From a virus, in the IMG/VR virus record IMGVR_UViG_3300042453_003033, positions 1 to 64,000 of that record: DNA of 64,000 nt; one strand, given 5' to 3'. Below are positions 41,390-49,576 of the stretch, piece after piece. The notes beneath the pieces are model-generated. The model was not told the origin of the DNA. It was given only the letters and a program-made list of their open reading frames with translations, and did no database searches. Each line of letters begins with the position of its first letter. Within the stretch, counting starts at the first letter, position 1. Both the position numbers and the translations under genes were made by a program.

Positions 41390-41823
41390 TGGACGAATTA
41401 GCAAAAGCACTGAAAATAGCATTCAGTACCGAATTTAGTTTTTATCTAAAATCTCATTACTACCATTGGAATGTAGAAGGTCCAAACTTCGCACAATATC
41501 ATAAATTGTTCAGTAAAATATATGAAGAAGTTTATGGTAGTATTGATGCATTTGCTGAAAATATAAGAAAATTAGGCAGTTACACTCCTGGTAGCTATAC
41601 AAGACTAAGTATGCTATCTCAGATAGAGGACGAACTGACCGTTCCTCCAGCACTTGATATGATCAATGATTTATTAGGTGATAGTGAAAAATGCATTAAA
41701 ATTTTCAAAATGGTATATGATTTAGCCGAACGTGAAGGCGAACATGGATTAAGTAATTTTCTAGCAGAACGCATGGATTCACATAAAAAACACAGCTGGA
41801 TGCTCAGCGCAACACTCAAATGA
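41389..41823 (+). CDS. dps: Dps-family ferritin-like protein
   Basis: 144 residues. The Dps ferroxidase pattern is intact: YYHWNVEGPNF (H26), QYHKLF (H38), then SIDAFAENIRKLG (D53, E57). Dps dodecamers oxidise and store iron and can bind DNA, limiting hydroxyl-radical damage. A TAATG overlap joins it to the giant LysM protein, so it may be expressed late and even packaged. It completes the SOD/AhpD/Dps oxidative-stress set. Confidence 0.9.
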   Translation: MDELAKALKIAFSTEFSFYLKSHYYHWNVEGPNFAQYHKLFSKIYEEVYGSIDAFAENIRKLGSYTPGSYTRLSMLSQIEDELTVPPALDMINDLLGDSEKCIKIFKMVYDLAEREGEHGLSNFLAERMDSHKKHSWMLSATLK

Positions 41824-41972
41824 ACAACAATACAACTTCTATACATGACACGTTAACATTTATAAATAATGATGAAGTCGTCACAAAAGAACTTGTGTTA
41901 GAACAAATAGAATTTACCGACAATTTAGATAGCGCAAATATAAATTATTTAACATATCTGATAGTCGGTTAA
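41820..41972 (+). CDS. Small hypothetical protein (50 aa)
   Basis: 50 residues, with its ATG overlapping the dps stop (ATGA). Sequence such as DTLTFINNDEVVTKELVLEQ is acidic and protein-like. A perfect T4 late box (TATAAATA, 41861-41868) lies inside it but 262 bp before the next gene, so it is probably coincidental. Function unknown. Confidence 0.55.
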   Translation: MNNNTTSIHDTLTFINNDEVVTKELVLEQIEFTDNLDSANINYLTYLIVG

Positions 41973-42130
41973 CAGTCTTGGCCTTAGGACCGAGTAGGTC
42001 GCCTCATACCTCAATACGCAATGAATTCGCTACTCATTCTATTCAAAATGGGGCATTTTCAAAAAATTTGATTTCCATATTCAAGCTGTATTATAATACA
42101 CAAACCACAACTTATAGGAGTTTTCATCAC
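41973..42130 (+). other. 158-bp intergenic region with hairpins and promoter
   Basis: Contains CTTGG/CCGAG around 41978-41995, the perfect hairpin AAAATG/CATTTT (42045-42059, loop GGG) and the promoter at 42068-42097. There is no T-arm consensus, so it is not a tRNA. It may hold a structured leader or small RNA; evidence is limited to visible hairpins. Confidence 0.4.
42068..42097 (+). promoter_or_regulatory. Sigma70-like promoter
   Basis: TTGATT (42068-42073) and perfect TATAAT (42092-42097), 18-bp spacer. Start near 42104; the DsbA-like ATG is at 42131 with AGGAG in between. It would drive the DsbA-like and polymerase genes. Confidence 0.75.
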
Positions 42131-42397
42131 ATGAGTGATTACAATCGTACATTTAACCACGAGGCAAAAATTAAACTAAGTCAAGTGATCAACGAGGGAA
42201 TTAAAGTTCTTCAAGAAATAGAAGACTTAAATGCTGGTCTGTCTGACACAGTTAAAGCAATCGCCGAAGAACTTGAAATTAAGCCATCTGTTCTAAAAAA
42301 AGCTATCAAGATTGCTAACAAGAGTAAGCTAGGCGAAGTCAACCGTGACATGGAAGAATTGAACACAATTCTAGAAACGGTCGGTCGTACTCTATGA
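42131..42397 (+). CDS. DsbA-like dsDNA-binding transcription regulator (T4 type)
   Basis: 88 residues, the same size as T4 DsbA (89). Segments VLQEIEDLNAGLSDTVKAIA and EELEIKPSVLKKAIKIANKS mirror the T4 protein's helical layout. T4 DsbA binds double-stranded DNA near late promoters. The ATG at 42131 follows AGGAG and lies downstream of the promoter at 42068; an ATG at 41978 in frame would lie upstream of that promoter and code atypical sequence. ATGA overlap with the polymerase gene. Confidence 0.65.
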   Translation: MSDYNRTFNHEAKIKLSQVINEGIKVLQEIEDLNAGLSDTVKAIAEELEIKPSVLKKAIKIANKSKLGEVNRDMEELNTILETVGRTL

Positions 42398-45333
42398 GTT
42401 ATATTGACGCTGTCCTTAACAAAGACCGCGATATAATTCACGTAGTTGAACGTGACGAAAATGGTGTTCGACGCTATGTTGATTACCCAACAAATTACGT
42501 GTTGTACTATGAAGATGCAAAGGGCAAATACCGTAGCGTATTTGGTGATCCTCTAAGCAAATTCAGCACCAGAAAGCATAGTGAATTTCAAAAAGAAAAA
42601 CGTATTTTATCAAATAAAAAATTGTTTGAAAGTGATGTGAACGTAGTTTTCAGATGTCTAGCGGATAACTATCTAGATCGTCCATCACCAAAACTACATA
42701 CTGCGTTTTTCGACATTGAATCTGATATGCAACCATACGCATATCCTAATTCTCATATAGTAGAAATTCAAACAAAAAATTCAAAAATTAAGAAAAAAAT
42801 AACTGTTCATGAGCTAAGTTATTTGCCTAACAAAGATGACTACTTAGTTTATAGTCAAGAAAATGATTCATGGATTAGTATCTATGGTTGTGAATATCTA
42901 AAGTTAGGACCAGGTTTTGCTCCTACTACCGATCCGTTCAATAAAGTCACAGCAATAACACTGTATCTGGATTGGCTAGAACAACTGATTACACTATGTA
43001 TACCACCAGCACATATCTCTATAGATCAGGCAACTGAACTAGTAAAAGACATTGATAATGTATTCATTTTTGACAACGAAGTTGATCTATTTGAAACATT
43101 TTTCTTACTAATTGAAGATGCTGATGTACTTACTGGCTGGAACAGTGAAATCTACGATATACCATATCTAGTAAATCGTGTCACTAAAGTAATGAGCAAA
43201 AATGATACCAGACGTTTTTGTCTGTTCGATCACTTGCCTATGCCAAAAACTATTAACAAGTTCGGCAAAATAGAAAATGTTTATGAACTAGTTGGCAGAG
43301 TTCACATGGACTATCTTGTATTGTACAAAAAATACAACTATGAACAACGTCATAGCTATAAGCTTGATTACATCGGTGAAATGGAGGTAGGCGAAAATAA
43401 AACACAATATGAAGGTACACTCGATCAATTGTATAATCGTGATTGGCGAAAATTTATAGTTTATAACCGCCAGGACACATTACTAGTATTTAAAATTCAT
43501 AATAAGCTAAAGTTCTTGGACTTAGCTAATCAACTCGCACATGAAAACACTGTACCACTAAAAAAGGTTATGGGCAGTGTTGCCATGATTGAGCAAGCTG
43601 TTGTTAATGAAGCTCATCAAAGAAATTTGATTGTTCAAAATAAACCAATTGACTATAAGGACGATGAATATGATGACGAGAATGAAGAGGAAGATATCAC
43701 AGCCGCCGGTGCCTATGTTGCTACGCCCAAAAGAGGCATGCACGAATGGATCGCGGCGTGTGATATTAACAGTCTATACCCATCAGTTATCCGCGCTCTT
43801 AACATGGCCCCAGAAACAATTATCGGACAACTTAGACAAGACTTAACAGAAAAATATATCGAGGATAAAAAAACAAAGTTAGCGCGAGAAAAGAAAAACA
43901 AAACTGCCAAAGATATCACCGGCCCAATCTTATGGGAAGGGCTATTCGGTTCATTAGAGTACACAGCAGTAATGAATCAAGAACGCGATACCATGATAAC
44001 CATAGACTGGGAGCGTGGTGGTAGTGATACGTATAGTGCCGCTGAAATATGGAAAATGATCTACGATAGTAATCAACAATGGGTATTGTCAGCAAATGGT
44101 ACTATTTTTACATACGCACAGGAAGGTGTAATTCCTGGATTGTTGTCTAGATGGTATCAAGAACGTAAACAGATTCAAGCAAAGTTAAAGAAAGCTACTA
44201 CTAAAGAAGAACAAGAATTCTTAGATAAACGCCAATTAGTTAGAAAAATTTTGCTTAATTCGGCGTACGGCGCTCTACTAAATCGTCATTGTAAATTCTA
44301 CGATTTACGCATAGGCCAAAGTGTAACGTTATCCGGTAGACAAATTGTAAAACACATGGGATCAAAATTAAACGAGTTGGTAACAGGTGAATACAGTATT
44401 ACTGGAGATGCTGTAATATACGGAGATACAGATTCCATTTACTACACCATATGGCCAATCATCAAAGAAAGTGTATTATCAAATTCCACAGAGTGGACAA
44501 AAGAAAAGGCAATCGAAATTTATGATGAATTGGCAAACGATACTAATAAAAGTTTTCCCGCATTCATGAACACAGCATTTCATTGTCCACAACGTAATGG
44601 CGAAATCATAAAAGCAGGTAGAGAACTGGTAGGTGATCGTGCTTTGTTTATTACGAAAAAACGTTATGCGGTAAACATCTATGACAAAGAAGGTAAACGT
44701 CTTGATGTAAATGGTAAACGTGGGAAAATCAAAGCTATGGGTTTGGATCTAAAACGTAGTGATACACCTAAATTCGTTCAAGAGTTTCTAATGGAAGTTC
44801 TAGAGGAAGTATTAGCTGGTAAAAATAAAGAATTCATCGTTGAAAAGATAAAAGAATTCAAAAAGAAATTATCAGACATGAACAGTTGGATGAAAGGCAG
44901 TCCAAAGTCCGTAAACAATTTAACGCTATATGCTGACAAAGCCAAGGCAAATTCTAAAAAGATGAACAAAGATTTGTTCGTTTCTGATGACAGTGATGGT
45001 GACACCAATATGCCAGGTCATGTCCGTGCTAGCTTAAATTGGAATTATTTGCGATCTATAAATAATGATAACTACAGTATGCAAATCGTGGACGGAATGC
45101 GAGTAGTTATTTGTAAACTCAAATCAAATCCATATGGTTTTACAAGTATTGCTTATCCAACAGATGAACTAAGATTGCCTCAATGGTTTTTATCTTTGCC
45201 ATTTGATGATAAAAGCATGGAAACAACTCTAGTAGATGAAAAAATTGACAACTTATTATCGGTCCTGGACTGGAATTTACGAGAGTTAACCTCAGTTGAT
45301 GAAGCTATAAGTGACCTATTTGTTTTTGAATAA
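42394..45333 (+). CDS. Family B DNA polymerase (gp43-like)
   Basis: 979 residues, longer than T4 gp43 (898). Exonuclease motifs: ExoI FFDIESD (D107, E109), ExoII GWNSEIYDIPYL (about 249) and ExoIII YNRQDTLLV (about 356). Polymerase motifs: A DINSLYPSVI (about 456), B KILLNSAYGAL (about 618) and C IYGDTDSIYYT (about 675). All catalytic acids are present, so it is proofreading and active. An extra segment of about 50 residues follows ExoI (KIKKKITVHELSYLPNKDDY onward). It is translationally coupled to the DsbA-like gene; the sliding clamp follows. Confidence 0.95.
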   Translation: MSYIDAVLNKDRDIIHVVERDENGVRRYVDYPTNYVLYYEDAKGKYRSVFGDPLSKFSTRKHSEFQKEKRILSNKKLFESDVNVVFRCLADNYLDRPSPKLHTAFFDIESDMQPYAYPNSHIVEIQTKNSKIKKKITVHELSYLPNKDDYLVYSQENDSWISIYGCEYLKLGPGFAPTTDPFNKVTAITLYLDWLEQLITLCIPPAHISIDQATELVKDIDNVFIFDNEVDLFETFFLLIEDADVLTGWNSEIYDIPYLVNRVTKVMSKNDTRRFCLFDHLPMPKTINKFGKIENVYELVGRVHMDYLVLYKKYNYEQRHSYKLDYIGEMEVGENKTQYEGTLDQLYNRDWRKFIVYNRQDTLLVFKIHNKLKFLDLANQLAHENTVPLKKVMGSVAMIEQAVVNEAHQRNLIVQNKPIDYKDDEYDDENEEEDITAAGAYVATPKRGMHEWIAACDINSLYPSVIRALNMAPETIIGQLRQDLTEKYIEDKKTKLAREKKNKTAKDITGPILWEGLFGSLEYTAVMNQERDTMITIDWERGGSDTYSAAEIWKMIYDSNQQWVLSANGTIFTYAQEGVIPGLLSRWYQERKQIQAKLKKATTKEEQEFLDKRQLVRKILLNSAYGALLNRHCKFYDLRIGQSVTLSGRQIVKHMGSKLNELVTGEYSITGDAVIYGDTDSIYYTIWPIIKESVLSNSTEWTKEKAIEIYDELANDTNKSFPAFMNTAFHCPQRNGEIIKAGRELVGDRALFITKKRYAVNIYDKEGKRLDVNGKRGKIKAMGLDLKRSDTPKFVQEFLMEVLEEVLAGKNKEFIVEKIKEFKKKLSDMNSWMKGSPKSVNNLTLYADKAKANSKKMNKDLFVSDDSDGDTNMPGHVRASLNWNYLRSINNDNYSMQIVDGMRVVICKLKSNPYGFTSIAYPTDELRLPQWFLSLPFDDKSMETTLVDEKIDNLLSVLDWNLRELTSVDEAISDLFVFE

Positions 45334-45350
45334 TTTTGTAAAAATCATTC

Positions 45351-45379
45351 TTGACAATTCAGAACTCACAGCTTAAACT
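45351..45379 (+). promoter_or_regulatory. Sigma70-like promoter
   Basis: TTGACA (45351-45356) and TAAACT (45374-45379), 17-bp spacer, between the polymerase and clamp genes. The predicted start is near 45386, so the clamp begins at the ATG at 45405. Confidence 0.75.
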
Positions 45380-45404
45380 ATCAATAATAAAAACAGGAAT
45401 ATCA

Positions 45405-46139
45405 ATGAAAGACATATTAAACGACATAATTCATCATACTTTACCTTTGGGTGGTATTGAACTAATTAAAATTGTTGGTACGGCAAACGAAACATCGTTG
45501 TCAGCCGTCACAGAAAACAAAACTGTTATCCTAAATGCAAAGTTCAAAACTCCTATACCACAGTTCAGCGGTGTGTTTGGCATGCCCTCACTTGAAAAAT
45601 TACGCACTATCCTAAGTTTTGACGACGAATATGACGGTGATGCAAAAATATCAGTTGTCTCTGAGAAGAAAGACGGTGAAGATCATCCTAGCGTGATTCA
45701 CTTCGAAAACAAGTCTGGTGATTTCGTTAACGACTATCGTCTTATGGGTAAAACTCTAGTAGAACAGAAAATCAAAAATGTAATTTTCAAGGGCGCTGCC
45801 TGGAACTTGAACTTTAAGCCAACTATCCCAGGTATTACCAGACTGAAAAAGCAGTCCAGTGTTCATAATGACGAACCTAACTTTAATGGCTTCTATGAAA
45901 ATAATGCATTAGTGATGTCGTTTGGTAATGTTTCCACTCATGCAGGTAAATTTATTTTCCAAACAGGTGTTAGTGGTTCACTGACTAAGTCCTTTCACTG
46001 GCCAGTAAAACAGTTCTTGTCTATTATGGATCTAGTTGGTGATAAACATATCTACATCAGTGATCAGGGCGTTATGCGTGTAACACTAGATAGTGGCATA
46101 GCAGAATACGAATATCTACTACCAGTTCAAAAACAATAA
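45405..46139 (+). CDS. Sliding clamp (gp45-like)
   Basis: 244 residues. Position directly after the polymerase, and segments FGMPSLEKLRTILSFDDEY, IHFENKSGDFVNDYRLMGK and WPVKQFLSIMDLVGDKHIYI, match the phage processivity clamps of aquatic T4-like phages; T4 gp45 is 228 residues. Clamps encircle DNA and in T4 also activate late transcription. The frame is open to a TTG at 45351, but that codon is the -35 box, so the ATG at 45405 is used. Confidence 0.78.
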   Translation: MKDILNDIIHHTLPLGGIELIKIVGTANETSLSAVTENKTVILNAKFKTPIPQFSGVFGMPSLEKLRTILSFDDEYDGDAKISVVSEKKDGEDHPSVIHFENKSGDFVNDYRLMGKTLVEQKIKNVIFKGAAWNLNFKPTIPGITRLKKQSSVHNDEPNFNGFYENNALVMSFGNVSTHAGKFIFQTGVSGSLTKSFHWPVKQFLSIMDLVGDKHIYISDQGVMRVTLDSGIAEYEYLLPVQKQ

Positions 46140-46140
46140 T

Positions 46141-46401
46141 ATGGACTCTACCAATACTGATATCGAAGATATCATTGAATGGCCGCCAGAATTTTATGAT
46201 AAACACTGGCAAAACATGCCATCGTACAATCAACCAGATAATGGTGCATATAGACAGTTAATCATTAATTTCGAAGATGAAGCGGCAGTAAAAGCTTTTT
46301 CAGAATTAGTTGGTCAAACTCTAACAAAGAAAACTAAAAGCATCTGGTTTCCAAAACGTGAACAAAACAACGTAAGTGATTTGTTCTGGATTGAAGAATG
46401 A
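46141..46401 (+). CDS. Small conserved phage protein
   Basis: 86 residues. The core LIINFEDEAAVKAFSELVGQ then TLTKKTKSIWFP is one I associate with a short phage domain, sometimes at the end of larger modification or nuclease proteins. It begins 1 bp after the clamp stop and overlaps the next gene by ATGA. Its coupling to the glycosyltransferase suggests a joint task; not proven. Confidence 0.68.
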   Translation: MDSTNTDIEDIIEWPPEFYDKHWQNMPSYNQPDNGAYRQLIINFEDEAAVKAFSELVGQTLTKKTKSIWFPKREQNNVSDLFWIEE

Positions 46402-47294
46402 GTAATCCACAATTTCCAATCTACATAGTTAGTAAAGGTCGTGCAGACAGTAGACTAACTAGTAAGGCTCTTACTCTAATGAAAGTGCCGCACTACATGG
46501 TAGTAGAGTCACAAGAATATGACATTTATGTTGAAGCTTGTAAGGGATCTACTGCTACTGTAATCATACTTGATCTAGACTATAAAAAGCAGTATGACTG
46601 TTTTGACAATCTAGGACTAACAAAATCTACTGGTCCTGGACCCGCAAGAAACTTTGCATGGGATCATAGTATTTCCAATGGGTTTACGTGGCATTGGGTG
46701 ATGGATGATAACATTGCAGAATTTCTTCGTTTAACTGATAATAAAAAAATCAGATTTGGCGATGGTACCTGTTTTAGAATCATGGAAGATTTTGTTCTAC
46801 GATACAAGAATATAGGTATGGCAGGTCCTCAATACAGAGCATTTGCTCCACAAAACTCAAAAATACCTCCATTTGTAGCTAATACACGCATCTATAGTTG
46901 TAATCTTATTCGAAATGATGTGCCATTCAGATGGCGTGGCAGATACAATGAAGACACTGACTTAAGTTTACGTATGCTTAAAGCTGGATGGGCTACAGTG
47001 CAATTCAATGCATTTTTACAAGATAAACTACGTACACAAGTACTAGGAGGTGGTAATACCGCAGAATTCTATGCACGTGAAGGTACTGCTGCTAAAAGTC
47101 AAATGCAAGTAGATATGCATCCTGATGTTAGTAGATTGACATGGAAATTCGGCAGAATACATCACGAAGTAAATTACAATCCATTTAAAGACATACCATT
47201 AATATTCAAAGATGACTATGTATCTACGAAGTCAGTAAATGAATACGGTCTTAAATTGAAATCAGGCTGGCAAGAAATAAAAGGTCAGCAATGA
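46398..47294 (+). CDS. TET-associated-type glycosyltransferase
   Basis: 298 residues. A GT-A domain with FPIYIVSKGRADSRLTSKAL, STGPGPARNFAWDHS, HWVMDDNIAEFLRL (DD motif) and RGRYNEDTDLSLRMLKAG resembles the TET/JBP-associated glycosyltransferases, proposed to glycosylate hydroxymethylated pyrimidines in phage DNA. No TET dioxygenase or hydroxymethylase occurs in this window; the thymidylate synthase here is of the dTMP type. DNA modification is therefore a family-based inference. Coupled by ATGA to both neighbours. Confidence 0.75.
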   Translation: MSNPQFPIYIVSKGRADSRLTSKALTLMKVPHYMVVESQEYDIYVEACKGSTATVIILDLDYKKQYDCFDNLGLTKSTGPGPARNFAWDHSISNGFTWHWVMDDNIAEFLRLTDNKKIRFGDGTCFRIMEDFVLRYKNIGMAGPQYRAFAPQNSKIPPFVANTRIYSCNLIRNDVPFRWRGRYNEDTDLSLRMLKAGWATVQFNAFLQDKLRTQVLGGGNTAEFYAREGTAAKSQMQVDMHPDVSRLTWKFGRIHHEVNYNPFKDIPLIFKDDYVSTKSVNEYGLKLKSGWQEIKGQQ

Positions 47295-47551
47295 GATTGT
47301 TTCCAATTACAATTGACGTTAAAGAAATCACTGAGGAAATGCTAAAATGGGCAGAAGTTCAAAATGCTAAGATTGAGCATAAAAGATACATTACATTTCC
47401 AAATAGTAAACAATCTACTAGCACAAGATTGCATTTTAACTACACCGAAAAATCAACGGCACTATTATTCTTAATGATTTTTAATCAGCATGTTATAAGT
47501 CATAATATGAAAGAACTTGAAGGAGTGAAGGAACTATATGCTACAACGTGA
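47291..47551 (+). CDS. Small hypothetical protein
   Basis: 86 residues. Starts by ATGA overlap with the glycosyltransferase. Segments FPITIDVKEITEEMLKWAEV and STRLHFNYTEKSTALLFLMI look like a small alpha/beta protein. It overlaps the next gene by 14 bp. No recognised family. Confidence 0.62.
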   Translation: MRLFPITIDVKEITEEMLKWAEVQNAKIEHKRYITFPNSKQSTSTRLHFNYTEKSTALLFLMIFNQHVISHNMKELEGVKELYATT

Positions 47552-47906
47552 ACAAACGCTTATCGAACAGCGCCAAAGAATTATTAAACAATCAGATAAA
47601 AAATTCTGGATAAAGTTTAATAGAACCATTAATAACGAAACAGTAAAATTCAAAGTATGGGTTGATTGTAATTTATCAAATAATAAAGTCATTGATATTA
47701 ATGATGTATTCAATTCAATTTCAAATTTATCTCCGAGCACCTCGGAAGAATTAAATAATAATTATCATCTCATAGTTGATGATTTATACGAGCAGTTGGC
47801 TTCTGCTTATCCAGATACATCTATATGGATAGAAATAGCTAACGGCAATTTCGGCTTACTTGCAAAATACGAAACGCACCGGCCAAGTACATTACTAAAA
47901 ATTTAA
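47538..47906 (+). CDS. Hypothetical protein
   Basis: 122 residues. The N-terminal helix (REQTLIEQRQRIIKQSDKK) is basic and amphipathic, followed by beta strands (FWIKFNRTINNETVKFKVWV) and an acidic helix. It overlaps the upstream gene by 14 bp. No known domain. Confidence 0.6.
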   Translation: MLQREQTLIEQRQRIIKQSDKKFWIKFNRTINNETVKFKVWVDCNLSNNKVIDINDVFNSISNLSPSTSEELNNNYHLIVDDLYEQLASAYPDTSIWIEIANGNFGLLAKYETHRPSTLLKI

Positions 47907-47919
47907 AGGATAAAAACTT

Positions 47920-48099
47920 ATGTCAATGCCAAAATATATTGAACGTCATCTAACAATGAAACCAGAAGTATCTAAAATCTTTGATGATTTGGATGCTTAT
48001 AGGAATTATTGCAGGGAAAACATGCTCAAGTTTGATGAACGTGACTTGTATAAGTCAGATCAATATAAAAAATTTGAAAAGCAACGTATCTTAGGATAA
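47920..48099 (+). CDS. Small conserved phage protein (59 aa)
   Basis: 59 residues following AAAGGA. MSMPKYIERHLTMKPEVSKI then FDDLDAYRNYCRENMLKFDE and KFEKQRILG resembles a small protein I associate with T4-like phages, without known function. Two bases separate its stop from the next ATG. The three-base packing and codon pattern support it. Confidence 0.66.
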   Translation: MSMPKYIERHLTMKPEVSKIFDDLDAYRNYCRENMLKFDERDLYKSDQYKKFEKQRILG

Positions 48100-48101
48100 T
48101 A

Positions 48102-48386
48102 ATGTATAATTTTCTCAATAAACTATTCAATAGAAATTCTAGAGCTAATCTGATTAAACAATCTCGACCGTTTAACGACGAGGTGGAAGTTGGGGAACCA
48201 AGAACTTTTTCAAGACATCCATTAACTATAACAATTCATTATGCTCACGGTGGTATAATTCTTCATAGTAGACAGTACGACAAAAAACTACAAGAATACG
48301 ACAATATGAATTATGTAGTTCATGATGATGAAGAGATTTCAAAGACCATCGAAAAAATAATATTCATGAATAGCCTTAAACAATGA
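48102..48386 (+). CDS. Hypothetical protein
   Basis: 94 residues. A basic N-terminus (LNKLFNRNSRANLIKQSRPF), a beta segment (PLTITIHYAHGGIILHSRQY) and a short C-terminal helix. It begins 2 bp after the preceding stop and overlaps the MazG-like gene by ATGA. No family recognised. Confidence 0.6.
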   Translation: MYNFLNKLFNRNSRANLIKQSRPFNDEVEVGEPRTFSRHPLTITIHYAHGGIILHSRQYDKKLQEYDNMNYVVHDDEEISKTIEKIIFMNSLKQ

Positions 48387-48658
48387 ACAAGACAACAGAA
48401 ATTCTTCAAATCACACAGGAAGAATGTGCCGAAGTTATACAATCTATAGCCAAGTGCTTTAGATTTGGCGTAGATAATCACTATCCACTGTCCGATAAAA
48501 ATAACAGAGAACATCTTACCGAAGAGATAGGTGATTTACTTTGTATGATTGATTTGATTAAGGAACATAATATTGTTGATTCCGTTAAAGTTGAAGAATA
48601 CAAAAATCAAAAGCGAATCAAACTTTCAAAATGGTCTAATATTATGGAAGTTATCTAA
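48383..48658 (+). CDS. Short MazG-like nucleotide pyrophosphohydrolase
   Basis: 91 residues. MazG-type metal ligands are EECAEVIQSIAKCFRFG (EExxE) and LTEEIGDLLCMIDLI (EExxD). It is shorter than the MazG protein at 15870 and clearly different. It would hydrolyse NTPs or dNTPs to monophosphates. Two MazG-type enzymes plus GMP reductase, DHFR, thymidylate synthase and dCMP deaminase show strong control of nucleotide pools. Confidence 0.8.
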   Translation: MNKTTEILQITQEECAEVIQSIAKCFRFGVDNHYPLSDKNNREHLTEEIGDLLCMIDLIKEHNIVDSVKVEEYKNQKRIKLSKWSNIMEVI

Positions 48659-48660
48659 TT

Positions 48661-48789
48661 ATGTTCGACAATATAATTTATCTAGGAATTCCAATTACAA
48701 TACTAGGCATTGCATATTTACTTAGTTCAGCCAAGCTTCACAAAGCTTTAGTAAAAATATCTTCTAGAATAAATAAAAGACATCAATGA
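48661..48789 (+). CDS. Small membrane protein (42 aa)
   Basis: 42 residues, 2 bp after the MazG-like stop. A single hydrophobic segment (IIYLGIPITILGIAYLLSS) followed by a basic tail (LHKALVKISSRINKR) implies an inner-membrane anchor with cytoplasmic C-terminus. Supported by context and composition; function unknown. Confidence 0.58.
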   Translation: MFDNIIYLGIPITILGIAYLLSSAKLHKALVKISSRINKRHQ

Positions 48790-48798
48790 ACTTTGAAT

Positions 48799-49035
48799 AT
48801 GCTCGATCCAATAGCACTAGACTATATAGACTACCTTACTCCATATTTGAAATATGTAAAAAACTGGCAACTACATTTTTGTATAGTACCAAGGAAATGT
48901 GCGTTGACAGAAAAAATTATGTGGTTTAAAACCTGCTATAGAGGCACAAGAGTTATTGGCACACGGAATGAATCACTCAAAGAGCATTGGTACATTGATA
49001 AAAATGAATTTATTGTCTGGTCACTAAAAACTTAA
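48799..49035 (+). CDS. Small hypothetical protein
   Basis: 78 residues from the ATG at 48799 (a TTG at 48793 is also in frame). LDPIALDYIDYLTPYLKYVK and RVIGTRNESLKEHWYIDKNE are protein-like, with several Trp, Cys and Arg residues. No Shine-Dalgarno is evident, so the start is uncertain. An alternative frame starting at 48786 is shorter and less protein-like. Confidence 0.52.
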   Translation: MLDPIALDYIDYLTPYLKYVKNWQLHFCIVPRKCALTEKIMWFKTCYRGTRVIGTRNESLKEHWYIDKNEFIVWSLKT

Positions 49036-49039
49036 AATT

Positions 49040-49522
49040 ATGATTGATATTTTTAAAAAACTGTTTAATGAAAATAAACCTACCGAAGCTAAAGAAATTT
49101 CAGTAGAATCTGCGCCACCACCAGCGCCAGTTGTATCCACACAGCCATCAGCACCACCAGTACCGAAAAAGTCAGTTCAAAGAAAAAAACGAACAGTTGC
49201 TCGCCCAAAGGTAGAAAAAACTCCCAAAGAATACGCAACGGAAAAACGTGAACCATATGTTAGTGTTATAAAAGTTGATCTAGACCCAGAAAACATAGGT
49301 GCAGGTTCTTTTGAACTGGATTGGAATGAGTATTTCATAGCAAAACTAATCAAATCAGGATACAAAGGCACTGATGACTCACAAATTGTCGATCAATGGT
49401 TTCAAGATGTGTGCAGAAATGTAGTAATGGAGACATTTGAACAGTATGAAGCCAATAATCCTAGGCCAGTAAGTGGCGTTCAAAAAAGAGACATAGGCAG
49501 CGGTAGAACAGAAATTTCTTGA
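49040..49522 (+). CDS. Conserved phage hypothetical protein
   Basis: 160 residues: a Pro-rich and then basic linker (KKSVQRKKRTVARPKVEKTP) before a C-terminal domain SVIKVDLDPENIGAGSFELD and SGYKGTDDSQIVDQWFQDVC. The C-terminal domain resembles one I associate with T4-like phages of aquatic bacteria. No enzymatic motif is seen. The promoter for RNase H overlaps its last codons. Confidence 0.7.
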   Translation: MIDIFKKLFNENKPTEAKEISVESAPPPAPVVSTQPSAPPVPKKSVQRKKRTVARPKVEKTPKEYATEKREPYVSVIKVDLDPENIGAGSFELDWNEYFIAKLIKSGYKGTDDSQIVDQWFQDVCRNVVMETFEQYEANNPRPVSGVQKRDIGSGRTEIS

Positions 49523-49548
49523 CGAAAAAATAATAGTTATGCTACAAT
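49519..49548 (+). promoter_or_regulatory. Sigma70-like promoter
   Basis: TTGACG (49519-49524) and TACAAT (49543-49548) with an 18-bp spacer; the -35 box overlaps the preceding stop. Start near 49555, about 22 bp before the RNase H ATG. Confidence 0.68.
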
Positions 49549-49576
49549 ATAGTATTAACTACTCATATCAAATGTC

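Noticed and set aside
41861-41868. Perfect T4 late box TATAAATA
   Set aside because: It lies inside a small gene, 262 bp ahead of the next start and upstream of a sigma70-type promoter, so it is probably chance.
41955-42060. tRNA-like appearance of the intergenic region
   Set aside because: There is no T-arm consensus or acceptor stem; only isolated hairpins are visible.
41978-42130. Upstream extension of the DsbA-like frame
   Set aside because: It lies before the TATAAT promoter, lacks a good ribosome site and codes atypical residues; the ATG at 42131 follows AGGAG.
45351-45404. TTG start for the sliding clamp
   Set aside because: The TTG is the first base of the TTGACA -35 box; transcription would start about 35 bp later, so the ATG at 45405 is used.
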